A stretch of 51,083 nt of DNA from Microbacteriaceae bacterium (GTDB lineage: Bacteria; Actinomycetota; Actinomycetes; Actinomycetales; Microbacteriaceae). The notes below the pieces were generated by a model. It ran no database searches. It was not told the origin of the DNA and saw only the letters and a list, made by a program, of their open reading frames with translations. The stretch is taken from NCBI GenBank assembly GCA_947486475.1, contig CANKTR010000007.1:1-51083 (forward strand). The letters are read 5' to 3'. Shown piece after piece: positions 9,602 to 18,801 of the stretch (positions within the stretch are counted from its first letter, which is position 1; each line of letters begins with the position of its first letter). A program made the translations under genes and the position numbers.

Positions 9602-10140
9602 TAGAACGAGCCGGCCGATTCCTGCCCGCTGTTCGCCAGATCCGCCAGTTGCTTTTCGAGGTGCTGCCGGAGGTGTTGGCGATATTCCTTTTCAAACAAC
9701 TTGAGTCGCTCGATTTCTCGTTCGACCGCGATTCGCTGTTGGTCGAGCACGTTGATTTCGTTGCGTTGACGAAGTTCGGCTTCTGCCAGCATCCGCGTGA
9801 CCTGGTTCTTGCCCTCTTCGATGATTCGGTCGCGTTCGGCGAATCCTTCTTGGATGTGCTGGTCGTGCAGTTTGCGCGCCAATTGCAACAACTGACTCGA
9901 GGTACCGGATTCGGCAGCGCCGAGTATGGGGCTGGCCGCAGCAATCGAGCCGCCGCTTCGCTGGAGCTCTGCCACCCGAGACTCGGAGGCGAGCAATTTT
10001 TGGTTCAGCCCATCATTCTCAATCTGGATTCGGCGCAGTTCCTTCACGACCTCGTCGAGAAAGTCGTCAACATCGTCGGGATCGTAACCGTCGCGTTTTG
10101 TCGTGAACTGTTTATTGACAATGTCTTCAGCGCTCAGCAT
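9601..10140 (-). CDS. divIVA: DivIVA/Wag31 polar growth protein
   Basis: Coiled-coil scaffold that binds curved membrane at cell poles and septa and directs wall growth in actinobacteria. The conserved N-terminal domain is MLSAEDIVNKQFTTKRDGYDPDDVDDFLDEV, followed by a first coiled coil, a Ser/Ala-rich linker near residues 75-90 and a long charged coiled coil. I start at ATG 10140 (179 residues) because GGAAGAGG lies 7 bases upstream. It is shorter than mycobacterial Wag31, mostly in the linker and C-terminus. It sits after yggT in the usual order. Confidence 0.94.
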   Translation of the reverse strand: MLSAEDIVNKQFTTKRDGYDPDDVDDFLDEVVKELRRIQIENDGLNQKLLASESRVAELQRSGGSIAAASPILGAAESGTSSQLLQLARKLHDQHIQEGFAERDRIIEEGKNQVTRMLAEAELRQRNEINVLDQQRIAVEREIERLKLFEKEYRQHLRQHLEKQLADLANSGQESAGSF

Positions 10141-10199
10141 CGTCAGACCTCTTCCCTGGGGCAACCGATTTACCGGATGTCAACACTTTACCGAGAAAC

Positions 10200-10478
10200 C
10201 TATCTCACGAGGGACATTGCGATATAGACCGCGAACAGCACGATCGTCCAGGCGAGGTCAATCGCGACCGAACCAATGCGCAACGGCTTGACGAAACGAC
10301 GCACGAAATTGATGGGCGGATCGGTCGCGGTGAAGGCCGTTTCGGCGATGACAAGAACAATTCCACGTGGGCGCCACTGTGGCGCTACTTGCCGAACCCA
10401 TTCGGCGATGAAGCGGATCCACATCAGCGCCGAATACAGCCAGAGAACGGTCCAGAGAATGGAACCAATAGATGGCAT
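10200..10478 (-). CDS. YggT family membrane protein
   Basis: Small integral membrane protein (92 residues) of the YggT family, found next to sepF and divIVA in many Gram-positives. Two hydrophobic spans are visible, SIGSILWTVLWLYSALMW near the N-terminus and AIDLAWTIVLFAVYIAMSLV at the C-terminus, joined by the family segment containing TDPPINFVRRFVKPLR. The exact role is unknown; links to division and osmotic stress are reported for relatives. It lies three bases after sepF. Confidence 0.92.
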   Translation of the reverse strand: MPSIGSILWTVLWLYSALMWIRFIAEWVRQVAPQWRPRGIVLVIAETAFTATDPPINFVRRFVKPLRIGSVAIDLAWTIVLFAVYIAMSLVR

Positions 10479-10481
10479 GAA

Positions 10482-10922
10482 CTAGGCCAGGAGTTCTTCG
10501 TCGCTCGTTGCCTGCAGGCTGTTCTGGTCGAGCTCGTCGTCAAACTGCTCGATTCCGGCAGGGGTCAACATGAACACCTTGAGCGAAACCTTACGAATCG
10601 TTCCGTCAAGTCCCTGAACCAGCCCGCTCATGAAGTCGATAAGACGACGAGCGTCCAGGTCCTGCATGTACGACATGTCGACAATGATGGGCGAACCGCC
10701 CGCGAACGTCTCTGCGATCCCGGAGGCGTCGCTGGTGTAGCGACGAGGGCGCATCGTGTGAATCACGGAGTAGGCGGGTTCGTGGCGCGAGCGCGAGAGG
10801 GACCGGACGGGCGCTGCGGGGCGAACCACTGCCGAGCGTATCTCGGGGCGGACGCTCATTCGAGGTGCGCGCTGTTCCGTTGCAGAATCGATGAAGCCCA
10901 AATAGGCGAGTGTTTTCCTCAT
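10482..10922 (-). CDS. sepF: Cell division protein SepF
   Basis: Membrane anchor and assembly factor for FtsZ, the main FtsZ tether in actinobacteria that lack FtsA. The 146 residues start with a short amphipathic segment (MRKTLAYLGF), pass through a basic linker, and contain the SepF core from about residue 55 (IHTMRPRRYTSDASGIAETF, IIVDMSYMQDLDARRLIDFMSGLVQGLDG, VFMLTPAGIE). It is located between yggS and yggT, as expected. No ftsA is present in this window. Confidence 0.95.
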   Translation of the reverse strand: MRKTLAYLGFIDSATEQRAPRMSVRPEIRSAVVRPAAPVRSLSRSRHEPAYSVIHTMRPRRYTSDASGIAETFAGGSPIIVDMSYMQDLDARRLIDFMSGLVQGLDGTIRKVSLKVFMLTPAGIEQFDDELDQNSLQATSDEELLA

Positions 10923-10955
10923 GATGATTGTCCTCTCCTTGAGGTTTTCCCCAGA

Positions 10956-11630
10956 TTAACCCGAAATCGGGCGTTTCCCCGTAATGGACGTCCCAATCCG
11001 AAGGTGTGTCGCGCCGTGTCGAATCGCCTGTTGCCAATCGGCGCTCATTCCCGTCGAAATCGAGGACGCGTTCGGGTGAGCCTGGAGCAGAATCTGCGAC
11101 ATCGTTGCGACGCGCTCAAACGCGTCCGCGGGATCGACCTCTTGGGGGGCCACCGCCATCACTCCGAGCAGGTCAATCGTTTCGGTCGATGCGATCCGGT
11201 CGGCGAGTTGGAGCATCGCGTTCGCGTCGTCCACTCCACCTCGACCCGGATCGTCGGTGAGGTTCAACTCGATAAACCCGCTCACGCGGTGTTCCAACTT
11301 CGCGAGTGCGTCGACCACGCTGTCGCGATCGAGGGAATGCAACACCGACGCGTACTGCGCAATCGCCCGCGCTTTGTTGGACTGAATCTGACCAACGAAA
11401 TGCCAGGTGAGGTCGAGTTCCGTCAGCTCAGCAACTTTGGGTGCGGCGTCTTGGTGTCGGCTTTCACCGAAGTGTCGAGCCCCCGCGGTGAACAGCTCGC
11501 TCACCACCGACGCGGGATGAAACTTCGTCACCACCACGAGAGTGACCTCGTCCGCAGACCGTCCGGCGCGTGCGCATTCCGCAGACAACTCGGCCGTGAT
11601 TGACTGCCACCGTTCGGCGACGTCGGTCAT
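10956..11630 (-). CDS. yggS: YggS-family PLP homeostasis protein
   Basis: Pyridoxal-phosphate-binding protein of the YggS/PROSC family, which buffers PLP and affects amino-acid balance. The PLP lysine sits in LVVVTKFHPASVV at about residues 30-42. FGESRHQDAAPKV and WHFVGQIQSNKAR are family signatures, and the phosphate-binding part is near STGMSADWQQAIRHGATHLRIGT. Length 224 residues. It starts five bases after ftsZ ends, with sepF downstream, the standard order. Confidence 0.94.
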   Translation of the reverse strand: MTDVAERWQSITAELSAECARAGRSADEVTLVVVTKFHPASVVSELFTAGARHFGESRHQDAAPKVAELTELDLTWHFVGQIQSNKARAIAQYASVLHSLDRDSVVDALAKLEHRVSGFIELNLTDDPGRGGVDDANAMLQLADRIASTETIDLLGVMAVAPQEVDPADAFERVATMSQILLQAHPNASSISTGMSADWQQAIRHGATHLRIGTSITGKRPISG

Positions 11631-11635
11631 GACGG

Positions 11636-12751
11636 CTACTGCAGGAACTTCGGGAGATCGAAATCGGTCGACCCGTCGAATTGGTCGGTCAACGTCGGGA
11701 TCTCTGTCGTCTGGTGAAGGTTGGCGAACTGACTGCGCTCCAGTTCCTCGTCCAGCGTCTGGAACGAGTCCACGGAACCTGTCCGGTCGACCCGCACGGT
11801 GTCACGCTCATCGAATCCTGCGGCGATGACGGTGACACGGACTTCATCGCCGAGAGTGTCGTCGATTGACATTCCCCAGATGTAGTTGGCTTCGGGGTGA
11901 ATGACACCGGTGATGAGAGAGGCCGCTTCGCTCACTTCAACCATGGACAGGTTGGAGCCACCCTGGAAGGACAGCAACACTCCGTGCGCACCGTTGATTG
12001 TCTGATCGAGCATCGGCGACGCGATGGCCATCTCTGTCGCTTTGATCGCGCGTTCTGCACCGCGCGCACTCCCGACGCCCATCAGTGACGTTCCCGCGTT
12101 CAACAAAACGCTCCGAACATCGGCGAAGTCGAGGTTGATGAGCCCCGGGTTGGTGATGAGGTTGGCGATGCCCTGCACGCCCGACAGCAGCACCTCGTCG
12201 GCGATGGCGAATGCCTCCGTGACGGAGACACTGGGATCGGCCAATTGCAGCAGTCGTTCGTTCGGCACGACAATGAGGGTGTCCACTTCAGCGCGCAGTC
12301 TTTCCACGCCGACCTCGGCTTGTTCGCGCCGGCGACGAGCTTCGAACCCGAAAGGAGTGGTGACCACTCCGATGGTGAGCGCGCCGATTGACTTGGCGAT
12401 ACGAGCGATGACCGGGGCTCCGCCCGTACCGGTACCGCCCCCTTCGCCCGCCGTGATGAACACCAGATCCGCACCCGTGAGGCTCTCTTCGATTTCCGTT
12501 GCGTGGTCTTCGGCTGCGCGACGACCAATTTCGGGATCGGCGCCCGCACCCAGCCCGCGGGTGAGTTCCCGACCGACGTCGAGCTTGACGTCCGCGTCGC
12601 TGTTGAGAAGCGCCTGCGCGTCGGTGTTGACCGCGATGAACTCGACACCTTTGACACCACCGTCGATCATGCGGTTCACCGCGTTGACGCCGCCGCCACC
12701 CACGCCGACAACTTTAATGACGGCAAGGAAATTGTTGCTTGCGGATGCCAT
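11636..12751 (-). CDS. ftsZ: Cell division GTPase FtsZ
   Basis: Tubulin-like GTPase that forms the division ring. ATG 12751 follows GGAGGA at 6 bases, giving 371 residues. Visible motifs are [17 protein letters not shown], the tubulin signature [13 protein letters not shown], and the T7 loop region [11 protein letters not shown]. The C-terminal peptide DFDLPKFLQ matches the conserved tail that binds SepF and other partners. The linker before this tail is short. The 117 bases upstream are the largest gap between ftsZ and murE and may hold its own promoter. Confidence 0.98.
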   Translation of the reverse strand: MASASNNFLAVIKVVGVGGGGVNAVNRMIDGGVKGVEFIAVNTDAQALLNSDADVKLDVGRELTRGLGAGADPEIGRRAAEDHATEIEESLTGADLVFITAGEGGGTGTGGAPVIARIAKSIGALTIGVVTTPFGFEARRRREQAEVGVERLRAEVDTLIVVPNERLLQLADPSVSVTEAFAIADEVLLSGVQGIANLITNPGLINLDFADVRSVLLNAGTSLMGVGSARGAERAIKATEMAIASPMLDQTINGAHGVLLSFQGGSNLSMVEVSEAASLITGVIHPEANYIWGMSIDDTLGDEVRVTVIAAGFDERDTVRVDRTGSVDSFQTLDEELERSQFANLHQTTEIPTLTDQFDGSTDFDLPKFLQ

Positions 12752-12839
12752 GGCTTCCTCCAACGTTCAGGCTCAACTTGAAGTCGAGACTATTTCAACC
12801 CCTTCGGGCTCCCACACGGTAGTCACGGCTTTGCGCCAT

Positions 12840-12854
12840 ACCGCGCAACGCGGT
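12840..12854. promoter_or_regulatory. Short inverted repeat upstream of ftsZ
   Basis: A perfect 6-base inverted repeat, ACCGCG-CAA-CGCGGT, lies in the ftsQ-ftsZ gap, about 90 bases before the ftsZ start. It has no T-run, so it is unlikely to be a terminator. A regulator site is possible; an FtsR-type regulator is encoded at 41597-42286 and is known to act on ftsZ in Corynebacterium. The link is inference. Confidence 0.3.
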
Positions 12855-12868
12855 CGGCGTGTCGCATT

Positions 12869-13705
12869 CTAAGAAATGGGTTGAAGAACGATGTTGTCGG
12901 GGGCCGAAACGTCGATTTCGTAGCGTCCGAATCGCGCGTTCGCCACCTCCAACGCTCGCTCCATCACCGACAACTTCAACAGCGAGTCATTCGGCGACCC
13001 CCAAATGATCTGGTGCCCTGTGCCACGAAGCTCAAAACGCACGCTGTCCCGTGTCGTTGCGGAGATAACCGCGATACTGTGACGGACCGATGAGGGGAAG
13101 GATGCGAGCGTCTCGGCGATTGCCGCGAAGCCGCGGTCGGAGGTGGTGGGAACATCAATCTCGGGTAAACGTGGCGGCTTGATGTCCTGCGTATCGATGA
13201 CAACACCCGCAACATCGACAACCGTCCAACCACCGTCCGCCACCAAAACGCCAATGGCCTGTCGCTCAACAACCCGAATCACGAGAGTGTGCGGCGGTTG
13301 AAGTTCCGTCGCGAACGATTGAATCCGCGGAACAGTGCTCAGGCGGTCCCTGATGGCGTCGAAGTTTATCGCGGCGAGCGGCTGCCCAATCTGGTCCGCT
13401 GCGGCTCCGACGATCACGTCTTCGGGAACAGCGTCCCGACCCTTCACCACGATGGTCGTGAGCGTCAGCAGGGGTGACATCACAATCCCGGTCACGAGCA
13501 ACGCGACGCCCAACAGAGTGCCGATACTGATCACGACAATGGACCGTCGGCGGCGTCTCCGCGCGGTGAACCGATGTGAGTCGTCGTCGAATCGCTGAGG
13601 CGACGGCGACGGCGACACCACCCTGTTGCGTGTTACGCCGACAGTGGCCGCCACTCGCGATTGCCGCCGCGGCATCGGTTGGCCGGGGAAATCCGGTCTT
13701 CTCAC
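12869..13705 (-). CDS. ftsQ: Cell division protein FtsQ/DivIB
   Basis: Bitopic division protein that links early and late divisome parts. It has a basic cytoplasmic tail, one membrane span (SIVVISIGTLLGVALLVTGIVM, about residues 54-75), then a POTRA domain starting LTTIVVKGRDAVPEDVIVGAA and the FtsQ domain with HTLVIRVVERQAIGVLVADGG. Length 278 residues. The ATG overlaps the murC stop by four bases (ATGA). Confidence 0.93.
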   Translation of the reverse strand: MRRPDFPGQPMPRRQSRVAATVGVTRNRVVSPSPSPQRFDDDSHRFTARRRRRRSIVVISIGTLLGVALLVTGIVMSPLLTLTTIVVKGRDAVPEDVIVGAAADQIGQPLAAINFDAIRDRLSTVPRIQSFATELQPPHTLVIRVVERQAIGVLVADGGWTVVDVAGVVIDTQDIKPPRLPEIDVPTTSDRGFAAIAETLASFPSSVRHSIAVISATTRDSVRFELRGTGHQIIWGSPNDSLLKLSVMERALEVANARFGRYEIDVSAPDNIVLQPIS

Positions 13706-15093
13706 CCCAACTCCAACTCCGCGAGCACGGTGGGAATTATCCGATAGACGTCACCGCACGACAGGGTCATAATGATGTCGCCCTCTCGCGCGTATTCCGC
13801 TGCAACGTGTGCTGCCTCTGACCAATCAGGGCAGAATCGCACCTGTTCGGCGTCAGTGAAAGCGGCGGACACGAGCGCGCCCGTGACACCCTCAATCGGA
13901 TCTTCGCGCGCGCCGAAAACGTCTAGGACGATAGTGAAGTCCGCGCCACGTTCATATTCGCGGGCAAAATCTGCGGCCATGTCCCGAGTGCGTGAATACA
14001 GATGCGGTTGATGTACGGCGATGACCCGACCGGCACCGACGACACTTCGCGCCGTGTCCAACGCCGCACGGACTTCTCGCGGATGGTGGGCGTAATCGTC
14101 ATAAACCCGAACACCACGCACCGTTCCGTGGAGTTCAAATCGCCGGCCGGTTCCCCGAAATTGCTCGAGTGCCGAACACGCCTGTCCGAAGGGCACCCCC
14201 AGCGACACGAGCACCGCAACTGCGCCGGTGGCATTGACCGCGTTGTGCGCACCCGCGACGGCGAGTCGGAGCTCGCCGACCTCACCCGCGTGAAAAATTC
14301 GCGCCGAGACTCCGTCTGCCGTGGACCGTATGTCCGCAACCCGGAAATCCAGGCCCTCCGATTGGCCAAACGTGACGATCGGACGGGTAAACCGAGGCAT
14401 GAGTCGCACTATCGAGGGGTCGTCACCGGAAACCACTACGCTCTCGCTGCACCCGTTTGCGAAGGCAACAAACGCGTCCTCGAACGCGGATTCCGAACCG
14501 TAGTGGTCCAGGTGATCCGAATCGATATTCGTAATGAGCCCCAGTGCCGTCGGATACATCACGAAAGACCCGTCCGACTCATCCGCTTCGATGACGAACT
14601 CTGAATCGGCACCGGACGCTGCGGACACGCCGAGGTCCGCAAGCACTCCCCCGTTGACGAAGGACGGGTCACGTCCGACCGCCCGAAGTGCGGAGACGAT
14701 CATCGCCGTTGACGTTGTTTTTCCGTGCGCTCCGGCCACGGCCACAACTCGGGATTCCCGAACAAGCCAGTTCAGCGCATTCGAACGGTGAAGGATCCGA
14801 ATTCCGTTCGCGATTGCCCACTGATATTCGGGATTGTCCGTCCACAGGGCACCCGTGACCACCACGGTGTCCGCTTCCTGAACGGCGACCGGGTCGTGAC
14901 CAATCTGGATCGGGACTCCGATGGCACGCAGCGCCGTCACCGTCGCCGAATCCGCCCGATCGGAACCGGACACCGAAACCCCGCGGTCGACAAACATCCG
15001 CGCGATTCCACTCATTCCACTGCCACCAATTCCGATGAAGTGGACTCGCCCGAGATTGTCCGGAAGTTCGGCGAAAAGATCAGGGGCAATCAC
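13702..15093 (-). CDS. murC: UDP-N-acetylmuramate--L-alanine ligase
   Basis: Adds L-alanine to UDP-MurNAc, the first peptide step of peptidoglycan precursor synthesis. Domains in order: UDP-binding domain with FIGIGGSGMSGIARMF, central ATPase with the P-loop GAHGKTTSTAMI (about residue 120), EADESDGSF, and the C-terminal ligase domain with YDDYAHHPREVRAAL. Length 463 residues matches the family. GTG 15093 lies nine bases after murG; it overlaps ftsQ at its 3' end. Confidence 0.97.
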   Translation of the reverse strand: MIAPDLFAELPDNLGRVHFIGIGGSGMSGIARMFVDRGVSVSGSDRADSATVTALRAIGVPIQIGHDPVAVQEADTVVVTGALWTDNPEYQWAIANGIRILHRSNALNWLVRESRVVAVAGAHGKTTSTAMIVSALRAVGRDPSFVNGGVLADLGVSAASGADSEFVIEADESDGSFVMYPTALGLITNIDSDHLDHYGSESAFEDAFVAFANGCSESVVVSGDDPSIVRLMPRFTRPIVTFGQSEGLDFRVADIRSTADGVSARIFHAGEVGELRLAVAGAHNAVNATGAVAVLVSLGVPFGQACSALEQFRGTGRRFELHGTVRGVRVYDDYAHHPREVRAALDTARSVVGAGRVIAVHQPHLYSRTRDMAADFAREYERGADFTIVLDVFGAREDPIEGVTGALVSAAFTDAEQVRFCPDWSEAAHVAAEYAREGDIIMTLSCGDVYRIIPTVLAELELG

Positions 15094-15102
15094 GATTACA
15101 CC

Positions 15103-16185
15103 CTAACCCCGCGATGTCGTGGCGACCGCGAACACCATCGCTGCGAGGCGATCCGCGCCGTCGCGAATTCCCGCGTTGGCTGCTCGACGGGCCATATCGG
15201 CTCGACGCGGGGTATCGCCCAGAAGGGGAATCAGCGACGTCCGAATCCAATCCGGTGAAAAGTCTTTATCGGCGCACAATAGTGCGCCACCCGCGCTCAC
15301 GCTGCCGCGGGCGTTGAGTTCTTGTTCACCGTTTCCGACCGGGTACGGCACAAATACCGCGGGAATTCCGAGTCCGGCGAGTTCCGAGACGGTCGCCGCG
15401 CCCGATCGGGCAATCACCAGGTCAGCGGCGGCAAGCGCCAAGTCCATGCGATCGCAGTAGGGCATAGGGTGATACCCCGCGACGTGCGGATCGACAAAGT
15501 CGCGGGACTCGCCGACCGTGTGGATGACCTGCCACCCCGCCGCCACAATCTCGTGAATCGAATTCACGATGGTCGAGTTGATTCGGGCTGCTCCCGTCGA
15601 ACCGCCCGTCACGAGCACAACAGGCCGACGAGAATCGAGACCCCAGTGAGCGATGGCCACACTACGGCCAGCCGTGCGGTCGAGGCGGGCGATCTCGGAC
15701 CGAATCGGCATTCCCGTTCGAACGGCGTTTCGGAGGGGGGTCCCCTCGAACGTGACAGCCGTGTGGTCCGTCAATCGCGAACCCAGTCGATTGGCAATTC
15801 CGGGCAGTGCGTTCGCCTCATGAACCACCAGTGGAATTCCCTCCCGCCGAGCGGCGAGATAGGCGGGAGCGGCGGCATATCCGCCGAATCCGACAACGAC
15901 CTCGACCTGGCGACGCGCAATGAGTGCCCGCACCTGTCGGACAGCCCTGGCAAAACGCCACGGAAAGCCCAGCGCGGACATCGACAGGCGTCGAGGGAAC
16001 GGCACACGCTCAATGGTGACGAGTTCATAACCGCGCTCTGGCACAAGCCGCGCTTCGAGGCCCTCCGCCGTCCCCAGGACGATGATGGTGGCTGCGGGTT
16101 CACGCGCCCGAAGTGCATCGGCCGTTGCCAACAAGGGATTGACGTGACCGGCGGTTCCGCCACCCGCGAGAAGGAAGACGGTCAC
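15103..16185 (-). CDS. murG: UDP-GlcNAc:lipid I glycosyltransferase MurG
   Basis: Transfers GlcNAc to lipid I on the inner membrane face to make lipid II. The protein starts MTVFLLAGGGTAGHVNPLLA at GTG 16185 (360 residues). The frame is open much further upstream, but that extension is the ftsW gene read in another frame. Other marks are VVGFGGYAAAPAYLAA, HEANALPGIANR, VTGGSTGAARIN and the UDP-binding C-terminal SGAATVSELAGLGIPAVFVPYP. The start overlaps the ftsW stop by four bases (GTGA). Confidence 0.96.
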   Translation of the reverse strand: MTVFLLAGGGTAGHVNPLLATADALRAREPAATIIVLGTAEGLEARLVPERGYELVTIERVPFPRRLSMSALGFPWRFARAVRQVRALIARRQVEVVVGFGGYAAAPAYLAARREGIPLVVHEANALPGIANRLGSRLTDHTAVTFEGTPLRNAVRTGMPIRSEIARLDRTAGRSVAIAHWGLDSRRPVVLVTGGSTGAARINSTIVNSIHEIVAAGWQVIHTVGESRDFVDPHVAGYHPMPYCDRMDLALAAADLVIARSGAATVSELAGLGIPAVFVPYPVGNGEQELNARGSVSAGGALLCADKDFSPDWIRTSLIPLLGDTPRRADMARRAANAGIRDGADRLAAMVFAVATTSRG

Positions 16186-17342
16186 CTGTAACGCTCCTCG
16201 TGGCGCACACAACTGATGACGACACCGATCGCGAGAATAATGGCAAGAAGTGCGGACCCGCCCGATGAAATGAAGGGAAGCGGGACGCCAAGCACCGGCA
16301 GAAGATTCAGAACGACCGCGATGTTCACGAATGCCTGGCCGATAACCCAGACGAAAACTCCGCCGATGAGCACTCGAGTCAATGGTTGCGGAAACTGGCG
16401 CACCAAACGAATCAACGTCACGGCGAGGGCAAGGAATAGCGCGATCAACGCGATCGCGCCCACCATTCCCAGTTCCTCGCCGACGATGGCGAAGATGTAA
16501 TCGGACTCGGCGTGAGGCAGCCACGACCACTTCGCCCGCGAACTCCCCGGTCCGACTCCGAACACACCTCCGGCGGACAGAGCCCACAACCCGTGAATTG
16601 TTTGCCAGCAGATGGTTTCGTAATCTTCCGGCGCGCATCCTCGTAGCCACGAGGAAAAACGCTCGCCTCGGCTGGAACCACCCAGATTCAACATGATGAG
16701 CGCGAAGCCCAGCCCGAGTCCGGCCAGGGTCCACAGGGCGCGGGCCGGGACACCCGCGAAAACCATCATTCCCAAGGAAATCATTCCCAGAATGATCGTG
16801 GTTCCCAGATCCTGTCCCCACATCACGAGCAACAGCGGGATGCCGACCCACAACCCCGCCTCGCGCCAGTAAACCAGCGGGGCATCGATGAGGTGTTCGT
16901 TGTCGTGAATCCACGACGCGAACCAGACGATGATTGCGAGTTTGAGGAATTCGGAGGGCTGAACAGAAACTCCGAAGAGCGTGATCCAGTTGGTGTTCCC
17001 GCCGTACGATTGGCCGTAAATCAGGACCGCGATTTGCAGTGCCACACCGATCATCACGAAGTAATTGCGCCCCGCCTGCCAAAACTCCAACGGGAGGCGG
17101 GCAACGAACAGGGCGAGTCCGCTCCCCGCGACCGCGATGGCGGTCTGCATCCACGCCTCGGCGTAGAAATTCCCGTCGTTCTGAAGTCCACTCGTCACCG
17201 ACGACGCCGACAACACCATGAACAGCCCAAACAGAGTGAGTAAGGCCGTGATAGCGGCGAGTGTCGTGACAATTGGCGAGTCCCCCGCGAAGGGGTTTCG
17301 CAGTGCGAATCGCCCGCTCAAGACGCTACTCATCGGTCGCAT
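16182..17342 (-). CDS. ftsW: FtsW lipid II polymerase
   Basis: SEDS-family peptidoglycan glycosyltransferase working with FtsI at the septum. About ten hydrophobic segments fill the 386 residues. Typical SEDS marks are FGVSVQPSEFLKLAIIVW, LLVMWGQDLGTTIILG, GVGPGSSRAKWSWLPHAESDYIFAIVGEELG and the C-terminal GVPLPFISSGGSALL. ATG 17342 is taken as start; ATG 17333 (MSSVLSG) is equally possible, and both overlap the murD 3' end. Nothing looks truncated. Confidence 0.95.
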   Translation of the reverse strand: MRPMSSVLSGRFALRNPFAGDSPIVTTLAAITALLTLFGLFMVLSASSVTSGLQNDGNFYAEAWMQTAIAVAGSGLALFVARLPLEFWQAGRNYFVMIGVALQIAVLIYGQSYGGNTNWITLFGVSVQPSEFLKLAIIVWFASWIHDNEHLIDAPLVYWREAGLWVGIPLLLVMWGQDLGTTIILGMISLGMMVFAGVPARALWTLAGLGLGFALIMLNLGGSSRGERFSSWLRGCAPEDYETICWQTIHGLWALSAGGVFGVGPGSSRAKWSWLPHAESDYIFAIVGEELGMVGAIALIALFLALAVTLIRLVRQFPQPLTRVLIGGVFVWVIGQAFVNIAVVLNLLPVLGVPLPFISSGGSALLAIILAIGVVISCVRHEERYR

Positions 17343-18801
17343 TCACGATCGCACGAACGGCCGCGTGAAATTGGCGCCCGCGCTCCGCGTAGTCGATGAA
17401 CTGGTCCATGGACGCCGCCGCCGGAGCGAGTAACACGGTGTCGCCGGCTCGAGCCACCGACGCCGCGACACGGACCGCTTCGCCCATCACGTCCTCCGAA
17501 TCAATCTCCTGAAATGGCACGTCGGGTGCCCACTCCTCCATCACCCGGCGCGGCTCGGCCCTGTCCGCACCAATAGCGATGACCATTCGAAGCCGCGAGG
17601 CGTGCGCCTGCACCAGTTCGTCGATGTGAGTCCCCTTGAAGAGACCACCGACAATCCACACAATCGAGGGAAAGGACCGAAGCGACGCATTGGCCGCGTG
17701 GGAGTTGGTCGCCTTAGAATCGTTCACCCAGGTGATTCCGCCGAATTCCGCAACGGTCTCACATCGGTGGCTGTCGGGTTCGAAGGTGTCGAGTCCCGCG
17801 GCAATGGCCTCGGCGGTCGCCCCGACGCACAGCGCCATCCCTGCGGCCGCGAGAATGTTGAGAATCATGTGCGGGGTTGCATAACCAATTTCGGCAAGAT
17901 GGTCGATCGTGGTCAGTTCTTGTGCTTGATTTCGGCGGTCGACAATAAACGCTCGATCGACGAGCAGGCCGTCAACCGTCCCCAATTCGCCCGTGTCGGG
18001 AGTCTGTAACCCGAATCCAATCGCCTCGCACCCCTCGTCAACGTTCGCTTCACGAACAAGCTGCTCGGTCACGGGGTCGACGCGGCTGTAGAACACCGCC
18101 CGCCCCGTGTTTTCGTACACCGCACCTTTTGCGGCACGGTACGCCTCCGCAGATCCGTGCCAATCCAGATGGTCGTCCGCGATGTTCAGACAGGCACTCG
18201 CAATGGGTCGAAGAGCCCCGGCGCCAACCGTCGGCAGCCAGTGCAATTGAAAACTCGACACCTCGACGACGAGGAAGTCAAAACCCGTCGGGTCGCGGAC
18301 CGCGTCCAGGACGGGGACTCCGATGTTCCCGACCGCCGCGACGCGAAAACCCGCCGAGGACAGAAAGTGTGCGGTCAGTTGCGTGGTGGTGGTTTTCCCG
18401 TTGGTGCCGGTAATCAAAATCCACTCCGCAGCGTTGACCTTGTCCCGAACCCTCCACGCCAATTCGATGTCGCTCCACACGGGGATGTGCTTCTCCCCTG
18501 CCCACGCGACCACGGGGTGACCCGGGAGAATTCCCGGACTCACGATGACAAGGTCGGGGTCAGCGTCTTCGGCTCGAGCAACCATGTCGACCGCATCCGG
18601 CGTAATCGCGAACGGAATCCCCAGTGCATCGAGAATCCCGCGGTGCTGGGCCGACGCACCTTCGGTCACCACGAGCGGCACGCACCCGAGCTCCCAGAGC
18701 GTGTCCGCGACGGAAAAACCCGAAACACCCAAGCCAACGACGAGCACCTTCAACTCGGTCCAGTCGGCGTTCCAGCTGGTCAGGCCCGCCACGCGCGACA
18801 C
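17326..18801 (-). CDS. murD: UDP-MurNAc-L-alanine--D-glutamate ligase
   Basis: Adds D-glutamate to UDP-MurNAc-L-Ala. I place the start at GTG 18801, which overlaps the mraY stop by one base (TAGTG) and gives 491 residues; the frame upstream lies inside mraY. Motifs: VLVVGLGVSGFSVADTLWELG at the N-terminus, P-loop ITGTNGKTTTTQLTAHFL, LNIADDHLDWHG and the C-terminal WVNDSKATNSHAANASL. All three Mur ligase domains are present, in contrast to the neighbouring murF remnant. Confidence 0.95.
   Translation of the reverse strand: MSRVAGLTSWNADWTELKVLVVGLGVSGFSVADTLWELGCVPLVVTEGASAQHRGILDALGIPFAITPDAVDMVARAEDADPDLVIVSPGILPGHPVVAWAGEKHIPVWSDIELAWRVRDKVNAAEWILITGTNGKTTTTQLTAHFLSSAGFRVAAVGNIGVPVLDAVRDPTGFDFLVVEVSSFQLHWLPTVGAGALRPIASACLNIADDHLDWHGSAEAYRAAKGAVYENTGRAVFYSRVDPVTEQLVREANVDEGCEAIGFGLQTPDTGELGTVDGLLVDRAFIVDRRNQAQELTTIDHLAEIGYATPHMILNILAAAGMALCVGATAEAIAAGLDTFEPDSHRCETVAEFGGITWVNDSKATNSHAANASLRSFPSIVWIVGGLFKGTHIDELVQAHASRLRMVIAIGADRAEPRRVMEEWAPDVPFQEIDSEDVMGEAVRVAASVARAGDTVLLAPAAASMDQFIDYAERGRQFHAAVRAIVNATDE

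Noticed and set aside
10389..11603. 404-codon frame on the plus strand
   Set aside because: Opposite sepF and yggS, both well recognised.
15103..17154. 683-codon open frame containing murG
   Set aside because: Only the part from GTG 16185 is MurG. The upstream part lies over ftsW in another frame and is low-quality Arg/Gly-rich sequence.
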